Under the pieces are notes generated by a model. The model had not been told where the DNA came from, made no database searches, and saw only the letters and a list, made by a program, of their open reading frames with translations. A stretch of 64,000 nt of DNA from Auanema rhodensis (Eukaryota; Nematoda; Chromadorea; Rhabditida; Rhabditidae), in the NCBI GenBank assembly GCA_964057225.1, contig OZ059898.1, positions 3,348,001 through 3,412,000 of the forward strand, read 5' to 3'. Positions 11,001 through 24,568 of this stretch are shown one piece after another. Each line of letters opens with the position of its first letter. Positions within the stretch are counted from its first letter, which is position 1. A program made the translations under genes and the position numbers.

Positions 11001-11934
11001 TTTTCATCCTGAAGAATTAATTTTTTCGTTGAATAACGTTGTCCATCGTCTTTGCCTTGGAAAATCGAATCTAAAAACATCTACTTTTCGCTAAATTATT
11101 TTGAAATTTTTCGAAAAAATTTTTGTCAAAATGTTTTTGGAAGCAATGTTGAGTGTACATGGAAACTCAACATACACTAATGCATCATTTTTCAAACGAT
11201 CATAACTAATTTTTGTATCACGCGTTTTTCAATGTAGTATAGTGCATTCGATGCGGATTTTTAAGCTGCGTCGATCTGTGTTATCAGATTTGCGCTAGCT
11301 TAAAAATGCACCGAGATATCAACTGATACAAGTTCACACTTATATCCTCGATTTTCACCCTGAAGAAATAATTTTTTCGTTGAATAACATTGTCCATTGT
11401 CTTTGCCTTGGAAAAAGGATTTTAAAAACATCTACTTTTTGCTAAATTATTCTGAAATTTTCCGAAAAAATTTTTGTCAAAATGTTTTTGGAAGCAATGT
11501 TGAGTGTACATGGAAACTCAACTTACACTAATGCATCATTTTTCAAACGATCATAACTAATTTTTGTATCAAGCGTTTTTCAATGTAGTAGAGTGCATTC
11601 GATGCGGATTTTTAAGCTGCGTCGATCTGTGTTATCAGATTTGCGCTAGCTTAAAAATGCACCGAGATATCAACTGATATAAGTTCACACTTATATCCTC
11701 GATTTTCACCCTGAAGAATTAACTTTTTCGTTGAATAACATTGTCTATCGTCTTTGCCTTGAAAAATGGAATCTAAAAACATCTACTTTTTGGTAAACTA
11801 TTTTGAAATTTTTCGAAAAAATTTTTGTCAAAATGTTTTTGGAAGCAATGTTGAGTGTACATGGAAACTCAACATACACTAATGCATCATTTTTCAAACG
11901 ATCATAACTAATTTTTGTATTAAGCGTTTTTTAA
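8074..11934. repeat. 11-unit higher-order repeat, copy 1 (3861 bp)
   Basis: The units starting 8074 to 11584 are repeated in the same order at 11935-15795. Shared rare marks include GCGGCG in place of CTGCG (unit 10180, repeated at 14041), CCTTAAAAAATGG in the same unit, TTTTTAAACTGCG with CAAATGATATAAG and AACGTTGTCC (10882, repeated at 14743), and CCATTGTC, CCTTGGAAAAAGG and AACTTACAC (11233, repeated at 15094). The last unit (11584) has the tail of the unit before the block (7723: TATTAAGCGTTTTTTAA) rather than that of its partner at 15445. That is the expected mark of the crossover junction. Confidence 0.93.
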
Positions 11935-14900
11935 TGTAGTATAGTGCATTCGATCCGGATTTTTAAGCTGCGTCGATCTGTGTTATCAGATTTGCGCTAG
12001 CTTAAAAATGCACCGAGATATCAACTGATATAAGTTCACACTTATATCCTCGATTTTCACCCTGAAGAAATAATTTTTTCGTTGAATAACATTGTCCATC
12101 GTCTTTGCCTTGAAAAATCAAATCTAAAAACATCTACTTTTCGCTAAATTATTTTGAAATTTTTCGAAAAAATTTTTGTCAAAATGTTTTTGGAAGCAAT
12201 GTTGAGTGTACATGGAAACTCAACATACACTAATGCATCATTTTTCAAACGATCATAACTAATTTTTGTATCAAGCGTTTTTCAATGTAGTAGAGTGCAT
12301 TCGATGCGGATTTTTAAGCTGCGTCGATCTGTGTTATCAGATTTGCGCTAGCTTAAAAATGCACCGAGATATCAACTGATATAAGTTCACACTTATATCC
12401 TCGATTTTCACCCTGAAGAATTAACTTTTTCGTTGAATAACATTGTCTATCGTCTTTGCCTTGAAAAATGGAATCTAAAAACATCTACTTTTTGGTAAAC
12501 TATTTTGAAATTTTTCGAAAAAATTTTTGTCAAAATGTTTTTGGAAGCAATGTTGAGTGTACATGGAAACTCAACATACACTAATGCATCATTTTTCAAA
12601 CGATCATAACTAATTTTTGTATCAAGCGTTTCTCAATGTATTATAGTGCATTCGATCCGGATTTTTAAGCTGCGTCGATCTGTGTTATCAGATTTGCGCT
12701 AGCTTAAAAATGCACCGAGATATCAACTGATATAAGTTCACACTTATATCCTCGATTTTCACCCTGAAGAATTAATTTTTTCGTTGAATAACATTGTCCA
12801 TCGTCTTTGCCTTGAAAAAAGGAATCTAAAAACATCTACTTTTTGCTAAATTATTTTGAAATTTTCCGAAAAAATTTTTGTCAAAATGTTTTTGGAAGCA
12901 ATGTTGAGTGTACATGGAAACTCAACATACACTAATGCATCATTTTTCAAACGATCATAACTAATTTTTGTATTAAGCGTTTTTCAATGTAGTATAGTGC
13001 ATTCGATCCGGATTTTTAAGCTGCGTCGATCTGTGTTATCAGATTTGCGCTAGCTTAAAAATGCACCGAGATATCAACTGATATAAGTTCACACTTATAT
13101 CCTCGATTTTCACCCTGAAGAAATAATTTTTTCGTTGAATAACATTGTCCATCGTCTTTGCCTTGAAAAATCAAATCTAAAAACATCTACTTTTCGCTAA
13201 ATTATTTTGAAATTTTTCGAAAAAATTTTTGTCAAAATGTTTTTGGAAGCAATGTTGAGTGTACATGGAAACTCAACATACACTAATGCATCATTTTTCA
13301 AACGATCATAACTAATTTTTGTATCAAGCGTTTTTCAATGTAGTAGAGTGCATTCGATGCGGATTTTTAAGCTGCGTCGATCTGTGTTATCAGATTTGCG
13401 CTAGCTTAAAAATGCACCGAGATATCAACTGATATAAGTTCACACTTATATCCTCGATTTTCACCCTGAAGAATTAACTTTTTCGTTGAATAACATTGTC
13501 TATCGTCTTTGCCTTGAAAAATGGAATCTAAAAACATCTACTTTTTGGTAAACTATTTTGAAATTTTTCGAAAAAATTTTTGTCAAAATGTTTTTGGAAG
13601 CAATGTTGAGTGTACATGGAAACTCAACATACACTAATGCATCATTTTTCAAACGATCATAACTAATTTTTGTATCAAGCGTTTCTCAATGTATTATAGT
13701 GCATTCGATCCGGATTTTTAAGCTGCGTCGATCTGTGTTATCAGATTTGCGCTAGCTTAAAAATGCACCGAGATATCAACTGATATAAGTTCACACTTAT
13801 ATCCTCGATTTTCACCCTGAAGAATTAATTTTTTCGTTGAATAACATTGTCCATCGTCTTTGCCTTGAAAAAAGGAATCTAAAAACATCTACTTTTTGCT
13901 AAATTATTTTGAAATTTTCCGAAAAAATTTTTGTCAAAATGTTTTTGGAAGCAATGTTGAGTGTACATGGAAACTCAACATACACTAATGCATCATTTTT
14001 CAAACGATCATAACTAATTTTTGTATCACGCGTTTTTCAATGTAGTATAGTGCATTCGATGCGGATTTTTAAGCGGCGTCGATCTGTGTTATCAGATTTG
14101 CGCTAGCTTAAAAATGCACCGAGATATCAACTGATATAAGTTCACACTTATATCCTCGATTTTCACCCTGAAGAATTAACTTTTTCGTTGAATAACATTG
14201 TCTATCGTCTTTGCCTTAAAAAATGGAATCTAAAAACATCTACTTTTTGGTAAACTATTTTGAAATTTTTCGAAAAAATTTTTGTCAAAATGTTTTTGGA
14301 AGCAATGTTGAGTGTACATGGAAACTCAACATACACTAATGCATCATTTTTCAAACGATCATAACTAATTTTTGTATCAAGCGTTTCTCAATGTATTATA
14401 GTGCATTCGATCCGGATTTTTAAGCTGCGTCGATCTGTGTTATCAGATTTGCGCTAGCTTAAAAATGCACCGAGATATCAACTGATATAAGTTCACACTT
14501 ATATCCTCGATTTTCACCCTGAAGAATTAATTTTTTCGTTGAATAACATTGTCCATCGTCTTTGCCTTGAAAAAAGGAATCTAAAAACATCTACTTTTTG
14601 CTAAATTATTTTGAAATTTTCCGAAAAAATTTTTGTCAAAATGTTTTTGGAAGCAATGTTGAGTGTACATGGAAACTCAACATACACTAATGCATCATTT
14701 TTCAAACGATCATAACTAATTTTTGTATTAAGCGTTTTTCAATGTAGTATAGTGCAATCGATGCGGATTTTTAAACTGCGTCGATCTGTGTTATCAGATT
14801 TGCGCTAGCTTAAAAATGCACCGAGATATCAAATGATATAAGTTCACACTTATATCCTCGATTTTCATCCTGAAGAATTAATTTTTTCGTTGAATAACGT

Positions 14901-15795
14901 TGTCCATCGTCTTTGCCTTGGAAAATCGAATCTAAAAACATCTACTTTTCGCTAAATTATTTTGAAATTTTTCGAAAAAATTTTTGTCAAAATGTTTTTG
15001 GAAGCAATGTTGAGTGTACATGGAAACTCAACATACACTAATGCATCATTTTTCAAACGATCATAACTAATTTTTGTATCACGCGTTTTTCAATGTAGTA
15101 TAGTGCATTCGATGCGGATTTTTAAGCTGCGTCGATCTGTGTTATCAGATTTGCGCTAGCTTAAAAATGCACCGAGATATCAACTGATACAAGTTCACAC
15201 TTATATCCTCGATTTTCACCCTGAAGAAATAATTTTTTCGTTGAATAACATTGTCCATTGTCTTTGCCTTGGAAAAAGGATTTTAAAAACATCTACTTTT
15301 TGCTAAATTATTCTGAAATTTTCCGAAAAAATTTTTGTCAAAATGTTTTTGGAAGCAATGTTGAGTGTACATGGAAACTCAACTTACACTAATGCATCAT
15401 TTTTCAAACGATCATAACTAATTTTTGTATCAAGCGTTTTTCAATGTAGTAGAGTGCATTCGATGCGGATTTTTAAGCTGCGTCGATCTGTGTTATCAGA
15501 TTTGCGCTAGCTTAAAAATGCACCGAGATATCAACTGATATAAGTTCACACTTATATCCTCGATTTTCACCCTGAAGAATTAACTTTTTCGTTGAATAAC
15601 ATTGTCTATCGTCTTTGCCTTGAAAAATGGAATCTAAAAACATCTACTTTTTGGTAAACTATTTTGAAATTTTTCGAAAAAATTTTTGTCAAAATGTTTT
15701 TGGAAGCAATGTTGAGTGTACATGGAAACTCAACATACACTAATGCATCATTTTTCAAACGATCATAACTAATTTTTGTATCAAGCGTTTCTCAA
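11935..15795. repeat. 11-unit higher-order repeat, copy 2 (3861 bp)
   Basis: Direct tandem partner of 8074-11934, offset by exactly 11 units. Unit order and every rare mark I checked agree. The only difference I noticed is the tail of the final unit (15445-15795, TATCAAGCGTTTCTCAA against TATTAAGCGTTTTTTAA at 11584-11934). After the block the pattern continues with a TGTATTATAG unit (15796) and another TTTTTAAACTGCG unit (16147), repeating a fragment of the same order a third time. Confidence 0.93.
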
Positions 15796-16146
15796 TGTAT
15801 TATAGTGCATTCGATCCGGATTTTTAAGCTGCGTCGATCTGTGTTATCAGATTTGCGCTAGCTTAAAAATGCACCGAGATATCAACTGATATAAGTTCAC
15901 ACTTATATCCTCGATTTTCACCCTGAAGAATTAATTTTTTCGTTGAATAACATTGTCCATCGTCTTTGCCTTGAAAAAAGGAATCTAAAAACATCTACTT
16001 TTTGCTAAATTATTTTGAAATTTTCCGAAAAAATTTTTGTCAAAATGTTTTTGGAAGCAATGTTGAGTGTACATGGAAACTCAACATACACTAATGCATC
16101 ATTTTTCAAACGATCATAACTAATTTTTGTATTAAGCGTTTTTCAA

Positions 16147-16497
16147 TGTAGTATAGTGCAATCGATGCGGATTTTTAAACTGCGTCGATCTGTGTTATCA
16201 GATTTGCGCTAGCTTAAAAATGCACCGAGATATCAAATGATATAAGTTCACACTTATATCCTCGATTTTCATCCTGAAGAATTAATTTTTTCGTTGAATA
16301 ACGTTGTCCATCGTCTTTGCCTTGGAAAATCGAATCTAAAAACATCTACTTTTCGCTAAATTATTTTGAAATTTTTCGAAAAAATTTTTGTCAAAATGTT
16401 TTTGGAAGCAATGTTGAGTGTACATAGAAACTCAACATACACTAATGCATAATTTTTTAAACGATCATAACTAATTTTTTTATTAAGCGTTTTTCAA
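16147..16497. repeat. Diverged TTTTTAAACTGCG unit
   Basis: This unit belongs to the rare class with GCAATCGATGCGG, TTTTTAAACTGCG, CAAATGATATAAG, CATCCTG and AACGTTGTCC, also found at 7021, 10882 and 14743. It has several private changes in the otherwise constant 3' block: ACATAGAAACTC, GCATAATTTTTTAAACG and TTTTTTTATTAAGCG. The clustering of changes in one unit suggests an older copy that has escaped homogenization. Confidence 0.8.
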
Positions 16498-19400
16498 TGT
16501 AGTATAGTGCATTCGATGCGGATTTTTAAGCTGCGTCGATCTGTGTTATCAGATTTGCGCTAGCTTAAAAATGCACCGAGATATCAACTGATACAAGTTC
16601 ACACTTATATCCTCGATTTTCACCCTGAAGAAATAATTTTTTCGTTGAATAACATTGTCCATCGTCTTTGCCTTGAAAAAAGGATTTTAAAAACATCTAC
16701 TTTTTGCTAAATTATTTTGAAATTTTTCGAAAAAATTTTTGTCAAAATGTTTTTGGAAGCAATGTTGAGTGTACATGGAAACTCAACATACACTAATGCA
16801 TCATTTTTCAAACGATCATAACTAATTTTTGTATCAAGCGTTTTTCAATGTAGTATAGTGCATTCGATGCGGATTTTTAAGCTGCGTCGATCTGTGTTAT
16901 CAGATTTGCGCTAGCTTAAAAATGCACCGAGATATCAACTGATACAAGTTCACACTTATATCCTCGATTTTCACCCTGAAGAAATAATTTTTTCGTTGAA
17001 TAACATTGTCCATCGTCTTTGCCTTGAAAAAAGGATTTTAAAAACATCTACTTTTTGCTAAATTATTCTGAAATTTTCCGAAAAAATTTTTGTCAAAATG
17101 TTTTTGGAAGCAATGTTGAGTGTACATGGAAACTCAACATACACTAATGCATCATTTTTCAAACGATCATAACTAATTTTTGTATTAAGCGTTTTTTAAT
17201 GTAGTATAGTGCATTCGATCCGGATTTTTAAGCTGCGTCGATCTGTGTTATCAGATTTGCGCTAGCTTAAAAATGCACCGAGATATCAACTGATATAAGT
17301 TCACACTTATATCCTCGATTTTCACCCTGAAGAATTAATTTTCTCGTTGAATAACATTGTCCATCGTCTTTGCCTTGAAAAAAGGAATCTAAAAACATCT
17401 ACTTTTTGCTAAATTAATTTGAAATTTTCCGAAAAAATTTTTGTCAAAATGTTTTTAGAAGCAATGTTGAGTGTACATGGAAACTCAACATACACTAATG
17501 CATCATTTTTCAAACGATCATAACTAATTTTTGTATTAAGCGTTTTTCCATGTAGTATAGTGCAATCGATGCGGATTTTTAAGCTGCGTCGATCTGTGTT
17601 ATCAGATTTGCGCTAGCTTAAAAATGCACCGAGATATCAACTGATATAAGTTCACACTTATATCCTCGATTTTCATCCTGAAGAATTAATTTTTTCGTTG
17701 AATAACATTGTCCATCGTCTTTGCCTTGAAAAATCAAATCTAAAAACATCTACTTTTCGCTAAATTATTTTGAAATTTTTCGAAAAAATTTTTGTCAAAA
17801 TGTTTTTGGAAGCAATGTTGAGTGTACATGGAAACTCAACATACACTAATGCATCATTTTTCAAACGATCATAACTAATTTTTGTATCAAGCGTTTTTCA
17901 ATGTAGTAGAGTGCATTCGATGCGGATTTTTAAGCTGCGTCGATCTGTGTTATCAGATTTGCGCTAGCTTAAAAATGCACCGAGATATCAACTGATATAA
18001 GTTCACACTTATATCCTCGATTTTCACCCTGAAGAATTAACTTTTTCGTTGAATAACATTGTCTATCGTCTTTGCCTTGAAAAATGGAATCTAAAAACAT
18101 CTACTTTTTGGTAAACTATTTTGAAATTTTTCGAAAAAATTTTTGTCAAAATGTTTTTGGAAGCAATGTTGAGTGTACATGGAAACTCAACATACACTAA
18201 TGCATCATTTTTCAAACGATCTAAACTAATTTTTGTATCAAGCGTTTTTTAATGTAGTATAGTGCATTCGATCCGGATTTTTAAGCTGCGTCGATCTGTG
18301 TTATCAGATTTGCGCTAGCTTAAAAATGCACCGAGATATCAACTGATATAAGTTCACACTTATATCCTCGATTTTCACCCTGAAGAAATAATTTTTTCGT
18401 TGAATAACATCGTCCATCGTCTTTGCCTTGAAAAAAGGAATCTAAAAACATCTACTTTTTGCTAAATTATTTTGAAATTTTTCGAAAAAATTTTTGTCAA
18501 AATGTTTTTGGAAGCAATGTTGAGTGTACATGGAAACTCAACATACACTAATGCATCATTTTTCAAACGATCATAACTAATTTTTGTATCAAGCGTTTCT
18601 TAATGTAGTATAGTGCATTCGATCCGGATTTTTAAGCTGCGTCGATCTGTGTTATCAGATTTGCGCTAGCTTAAAAATGCACCGAGATATCAACTGATAT
18701 AAGTTCACACTTATATCCTCGATTTTCACCCTGAAGAAATAATTTTTTCGTTGAATAACATCGTCCATCGTCTTTGCCTTGAAAAAAGGAATCTAAAAAC
18801 ATCTACTTTTTGCTAAATTATTTTGAAATTTTTCGAAAAAATTTTTGTCAAAATGTTTTTGGAAGCAATGTTGAGTGTACATGGAAACTCAACATACACT
18901 AATGCATCATTTTTCAAACGATCATAACTAATTTTTGTATCAAGCGTTTCTTAATGTAGTATAGTGCATTCGATCCGGATTTTTAAGCTGCGTCGATCTG
19001 TGTTATCAGATTTGCGCTAGCTTAAAAATGCACCGAGATATCAACTGATACAAGTTCACACTTATATCCTCGATTTTCACCCTGAAGAAATAATTTTTTC
19101 GTTGAATAACATTGTCCATCGTCTTTGCCTTGAAAAAAGGATTTTAAAAACATCTACTTTTTGCTAAATTATTTTGAAATTTTTCGAAAAAATTTTTGTC
19201 AAAATGTTTTTGGAAGCAATGTTGAGTGTACATGGAAACTCAACATACACTAATGCATCATTTTTCAAACGATCTAAACTAATTTTTGTATCAAGCGTTT
19301 TTCAATGTAGTATAGTGCATTCGATGCGGATTTTTAAGCTGCGTCGATCTGTGTTATCAGATTTGCGCTAGCTTAAAAATGCACCGAGATATCAACTGAT

Positions 19401-20007
19401 ATAAGTTCACACTTATATCCTCGATTTTCACCCTGAAGAAATAATTTTTTCGTTGAATAACATCGTCCATCGTCTTTGCCTTGAAAAAAGGAATCTAAAA
19501 ACATCTACTTTTTGCTAAATTATTTTGAAATTTTTCGAAAAAATTTTTGTCAAAATGTTTTTGGAAGCAATGTTGAGTGTACATGGAAACTCAACATACA
19601 CTAATGCATCATTTTTCAAACGATCATAACTAATTTTTGTATTAAGCGTTTTTCAATGTAGTATAGTGCATTCGATGCGGATTTTTAGGCTGCGTCGATC
19701 TGTGTTATCAGATTTGCGCTAGCTTAAAAATGCACCGAGATATCAACTGATATAAGTTCACACTTATATCCTCGATTTTCACCCTGAAGAATTAATTTTT
19801 TCGTTGAATAACATTGTCTATCGTCTTTGCCTTGAGAAATGGAATCTAAAAACATCTACTTTTTGCTAAATTATTTTGAAATTTTTCGAAAAAATTTTTG
19901 TCAAAATGTTTTTGGAAGCAATGTTGAGTGTACATGGAAACTCAACATACACTAATGCATCATTTTTCAAACGATCATAACTAATTTTTGTATCAAGCGT
20001 TTCTCAA

Positions 20008-20357
20008 TGTAGTATAGTGCATTCGATCCGGATTTTTAAGCTGCGTCGATCTGTGTTATCAGATTTGCGCTAGCTTAAAAATGCAACGAGATATCAACTG
20101 ATATAAGTTCACACTTATATCCTCGATTTTCACCCTGAAGAAATAATTTTTTCGTTGAATAACATTGTCCATCGTCTTTGCTTTGAAAAAAGGAATCTAA
20201 AAACATCTACTTTTTGCTAAATTATTTTGAAATTTTTCGAAAAAATTTTTGTCAAAACTTTTTGGAAGCAATGTTGAGTGTACATGGAAACTCAACATAC
20301 ACTAATGCATCATTTTTCAAACGATCATAACTAATTTTTGTATTAAGCGTTTTTCAA
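20008..20357. repeat. 350-bp unit, deletion with substitution
   Basis: The segment GTCAAAATGTTTTTGG of other units reads GTCAAAACTTTTTGG here (around 20253), one base shorter. Its sequence differs from the other 350-bp units, so it is an independent event. It also has the private change GCAACGAG (normally GCACCGAG). Confidence 0.88.
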
Positions 20358-23300
20358 TGTAGTATAGTGCATTCGATGCGGATTTTTAAGCTGCGTCGAT
20401 CTGTGTTATCAGATTTGCGCTAGCTTAAAAATGCACCGAGATATCAACTGATATAAGTTCACACTTATATCCTCGATTTTCATCCTGAAGAATTAATTTT
20501 TTCGTTGAATAACATTGTCCATCGTCTTTGCCTTGAAAAATCGAATCTAAAAACATCTACTTTTTGCTAAATTATTTTGAAATTTTTCGAAAAAATTTTT
20601 GTCAAAATGTTTTTGGAAGCAATGTTGAGTGTACATGGAAACTCAACATACACTAATGCATCATTTTTCAAACGATCATAACTAATTTTTGTATCAAGCG
20701 TTTTTCAATGTAGTATAGTGCATTCGATGCGGATTTTTAAGCTGCGTCGATCTGTGTTATCAGATTTGCGCTAGCTTAAAAATGCACCGAGATATCAACT
20801 GATATAAGTTCACACTTATATCCTCGATTTTCACCCTGAAGAATTAATTTTCTCGTTGAATAACATTGTCCATCGTCTTTGCCTTGAAAAAAGGAATCTA
20901 AAAACATCTACTTTTTGCTAAATTATTTTGAAATTTTTCGAAAAAATTTTTGTCAAAATGTTTTTGGAAGCAATGTTGAGTGTACATGGAAACTCAACAT
21001 ACACTAATGCATCATTTTTCAAACGATCATAACTAATTTTTGTATCAAGCGTTTCTTAATGTAGTATAGTGCATTCGATCCGGATTTTTAAGCTGCGTCG
21101 ATCTATGTTATCAGATTTGCGCTAGCTTAAAAATGCACCGAGATATCAACTGATATAAGTTCACACTTATATCCTCGATTTTCATCCTGAAGAATTAATT
21201 TTTTCGTTGAATAACATTGTCCATCGTTTTTGCCTTGAAAAATCGAATCTAAAAACATCTACTTTTCGCTAAATTATTTTGAAATTTTTCGAAAAAATTT
21301 TTGTCAAAATGTTTTTGGAAGCAATGTTGAGTGTACATGGAAACTCAACATACACTAATGCATCATTTTTCAAACGATCATAACTAATTTTTGTATCAAG
21401 CGTTTTTCAATGTAGTATAGTGCATTCGATGCGGATTTTTAAGCTGCGTCGATCTGTGTTATCAGATTTGCGCTAGCTTAAAAATGCACCGAGATATCAA
21501 CTGATACAAGTTCACACTTATATCCTCGATTTTCACCCTGAAGAAATAATTTTTTCGTTGAATAACATTGTCCATCGTCTTTGCCTTGAAAAAAGGATTT
21601 TAAAAACATCTACTTTTTGCTAAATTATTTTGAAATTTTTCGAAAAAATTTTTGTCAAAATGTTTTTGGAAGCAATGTTGAGTGTACATGGAAACTCAAC
21701 ATACACTAATGCATCATTTTTCAAACGATCATAACTAATTTTTGTATCAAGCGTTTTTCAATGTAGTATAGTGCATTCGATGCGGATTTTTAAGCTGCGT
21801 CGATCTGTGTTATCAGATTTGCGCTAGCTTAAAAATGCACCGAGATATCAACTGATATAAGTTCACACTTATATCCTCGATTTTCACCCTGAAGAAATAA
21901 TTTTTTCGTTGAATAACATTGTCCATCGTCTTTGCCTTGAAAAAAGGATTTTAAAAACATCTACTTTTTGCTAAATTATTTTGAAATTTTTCGAAAAAAT
22001 TTTTGTCAAAATGTTTTTGGAAGCAATGTTGAGTGTACATGGAAACTCAACATACACTAATGCATCATTTTTCAAACGATCATAACTAATTTTTGTATCA
22101 AGCGTTTCTTAATGTAGTATAGTGCATTCGATCCGGATTTTTAAGCTGCGTCGATCTGTGTTATCAGATTTGCGCTAGCTTAAAAATGCACCGAGATATC
22201 AACTGATATAAGTTCACACTTATATCCTCGATTTTCACCCTGAAGAAATAATTTTTTCGTTAAATAACATCGTCCATCGTCTTTGCCTTGAAAAAAGAAA
22301 TCTAAAAACATCTACTTTTTGCTAAATTATTTTGAAATTTTTCGAAAAAATTTTTGTCAAAATGTTTTTGGAAGCAATGTTGAGTGTACATGGAAACTCA
22401 ACATACACTAATGCATCATTTTTCAAACGATCATAACTAATTTTTGTATTAAGCGTTTTTCAATGTAGTATAGTGCATTCGATGCGGATTTTTAAGCTGC
22501 GTCGATCTGTGTTATCAGATTTGCGCTAGCTTAAAAATGCACCGAGATATCAACTGATATAAGTTCACACTTATATCCTCGATTTTCACCCTGAAGAATT
22601 AATTTTTTCGTTGAATAACATTGTCTATCGTCTTTGCCTTGAGAAAAGGAATCTAAAAACATCTACTTTTTGCTAAATTATTTTGAAATTTTTCGAAAAA
22701 ATTTTTGTCAAAATGTTTTTGGAAGCAATGTTGAGTGTACATGGAAACTCAACATACACTAATGCATCATTTTTCAAACGATCATAACTAATTTTTGTAT
22801 CAAGCGTTTCTCAATGTAGTATAGTGCATTCGATCCGGATTTTTAAGCTGCGTCGATCTGTGTTATCAGATTTGCGCTAGCTTAAAAATGCACCGAGATA
22901 TCAACTGATACAAGTTCACACTTATATCCTCGATTTTCACCCTGAAGAAATAATTTTTTCGTTGAATAACATGGTCCATCGTCTTTGCCTTGAAAAAAGG
23001 ATTTTAAAAACATCTACTTTTTGCTAAATTATTTTGAAATTTTTCGAAAAAATTTTTGTCAAAATGTTTTTGGAAGCAATGTTGAGTGTACATGGAAACT
23101 CAACATACACTAATGCATCATTTTTCAAACGATCATAACTAATTTTTGTATTAAGCGTTTTTCAATGTAGTATAGTGCATTCGATGCGGATTTTTAAGCT
23201 GCGTCGATCTGTGTTATCAGATTTGCGCTAGCTTAAAAATGCACCGAGATATCAACTGATATAAGTTCACACTTATATCCTCGATTTTCACCCTGAAGAA

Positions 23301-23516
23301 ATAATTTTTTCGTTGAATAACATTGTCCATCGTCTTTGCCTTGAAAAATCGAATCTAAAAACATCTACTTTTCGCTAAATTATTTTGAAATTTTTCGAAA
23401 AAATTTTTGTCAAAATGTTTTTGGAAGCAATGTTGAGTGTACATGGAAACTCAACATACACTAATGCATCATTTTTCAAACGATCATAACTAATTTTTGT
23501 ATTAAGCGTTTTTCAA

Positions 23517-23866
23517 TGTAGTATAGTGCATTCGATGCGGATTTTTAAGCTGCGTCGATCTGTGTTATCAGATTTGCGCTAGCTTAAAAATGCACCGAGA
23601 TATCAACTGATATAAGTTCACACTTATATCCTCGATTTTCACCCTGAAGAATTAATTTTTTCGTTGAATAACATTGTCTATCGTCTTTGCCTTGAGAAAT
23701 GGAATCTAAAAACATCTACTTTTTGCTAAATTATTTTGAAATTTTTCGAAAAAATTTTTGTCAAAATTTTTTGGAAGCAATGTTGAGTGTACATGGAAAC
23801 TCAACATACACTAATGCATCATTTTTCAAACGATCATAACTAATTTTTGTATCAAGCGTTTCTCAA
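23517..23866. repeat. 350-bp unit (loss of G in TGTTTTTGG)
   Basis: TCAAAATGTTTTTGG is reduced to TCAAAATTTTTTGG. The same one-base loss is seen in the units at 25973, 28429 and 63528, and combined with an inserted A in those at 25271 and 27025. Confidence 0.88.
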
Positions 23867-24568
23867 TGTAGTATAGTGCATTCGATCCGGATTTTTAAGC
23901 TGCGTCGATCTGTGTTATCAGATTTGCGCTAGCTTAAAAATGCACCGAGATATCAACTGATATAAGTTCACAATTATATCCTCGATTTTCATCCTGAAGA
24001 ATTAATTTTTTCGTTGAATAACATTGTCTATCGTCTTTGCCTTGAAAAAAGGAATCTAAAAACATCTACTTTTTGCTAAATTATTTTGAAATTTTCCGAA
24101 AAAATTTTTGTCAAAATGTTTTTGGAAGCAATGTTGAGTGTACATGGAAACTCAACATACACTAATGCATCATTTTTCAAACGATCATAACTAATTTTTG
24201 TATCAAGCGTTTCTTAATGTAGTATAGTGCATTCGATCCGGATTTTTAAGCTGCGTCGATCTGTGTTATCAGATTTGCGCTAGCTTAAAAATGCACCGAG
24301 ATATCAACTGATATAAGTTCACACTTATATCCTCGATTTTCACCCTGAAGAAATAATTTTTTCGTTGAATAACATTGTCCATCGTCTTTGCCTTGAAAAA
24401 AGAAATCTAAAAACATCTACTTTTTGCTAAATTGTTTTGAAATTTTTCGAAAAAATTTTTGTCAAAATGTTTTTGGAAGCAATGTTGAGTGTACATGGAA
24501 ACTCAACATACACTAATGCATCATTTTTCAAACGATCATAACTAATTTTTGTATCAAGCGTTTCTCAA

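Larger units (their letters stand above)
3511..18252. repeat. Zone of ACGCGT-tail, TGTATTATAG and GGTAAACT units (units 10-51)
   Basis: Three allele sets concentrate here. The tail TATCACGCGTTTTT (an ACGCGT palindrome) occurs in units starting at 3511, 3862, 4213, 4915, 5266, 5968, 7021, 9829, 10882, 13690 and 14743, and I did not find it elsewhere. The head TGTATTATAG with CCGG occurs from 4915 to 15796. The GGTAAACT body (with GAATTAACTTTTT and TCTATCG) occurs at 3862, 4213, 4564, 5266, 5617, 8425, 9478, 10180, 11584, 12286, 13339, 14041, 15445 and 17902, and outside this zone only at 2107. The head TGTAGTAGAG is confined to 8425-17902. Typically a GGTAAACT unit is followed by a TGTATTATAG unit. 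The zone contains the 11-unit tandem duplication. Confidence 0.85.

Noticed and set aside
8074-15795. Assembly artefact as the explanation of the 11-unit duplication
   Set aside because: It cannot be excluded without reads, but the junction unit (11584-11934) is a clean hybrid of the body of its partner at 15445 and the tail of the unit at 7723, as a biological crossover predicts. I therefore keep it as real with that caveat.
19174-19371. A 65-codon open reading frame on the + strand
   Set aside because: It starts at a TTG within the satellite unit at 18955 and runs into the next unit. It exists only because CGATCATAAC, which gives a TAA stop in this frame in other units, reads CGATCTAAAC here. 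The unit at 17902 has the same change but hits a stop soon after, in GTTTTTTAA. The encoded residues show no domain, the frame crosses a repeat boundary, and no promoter or codon pattern supports it.
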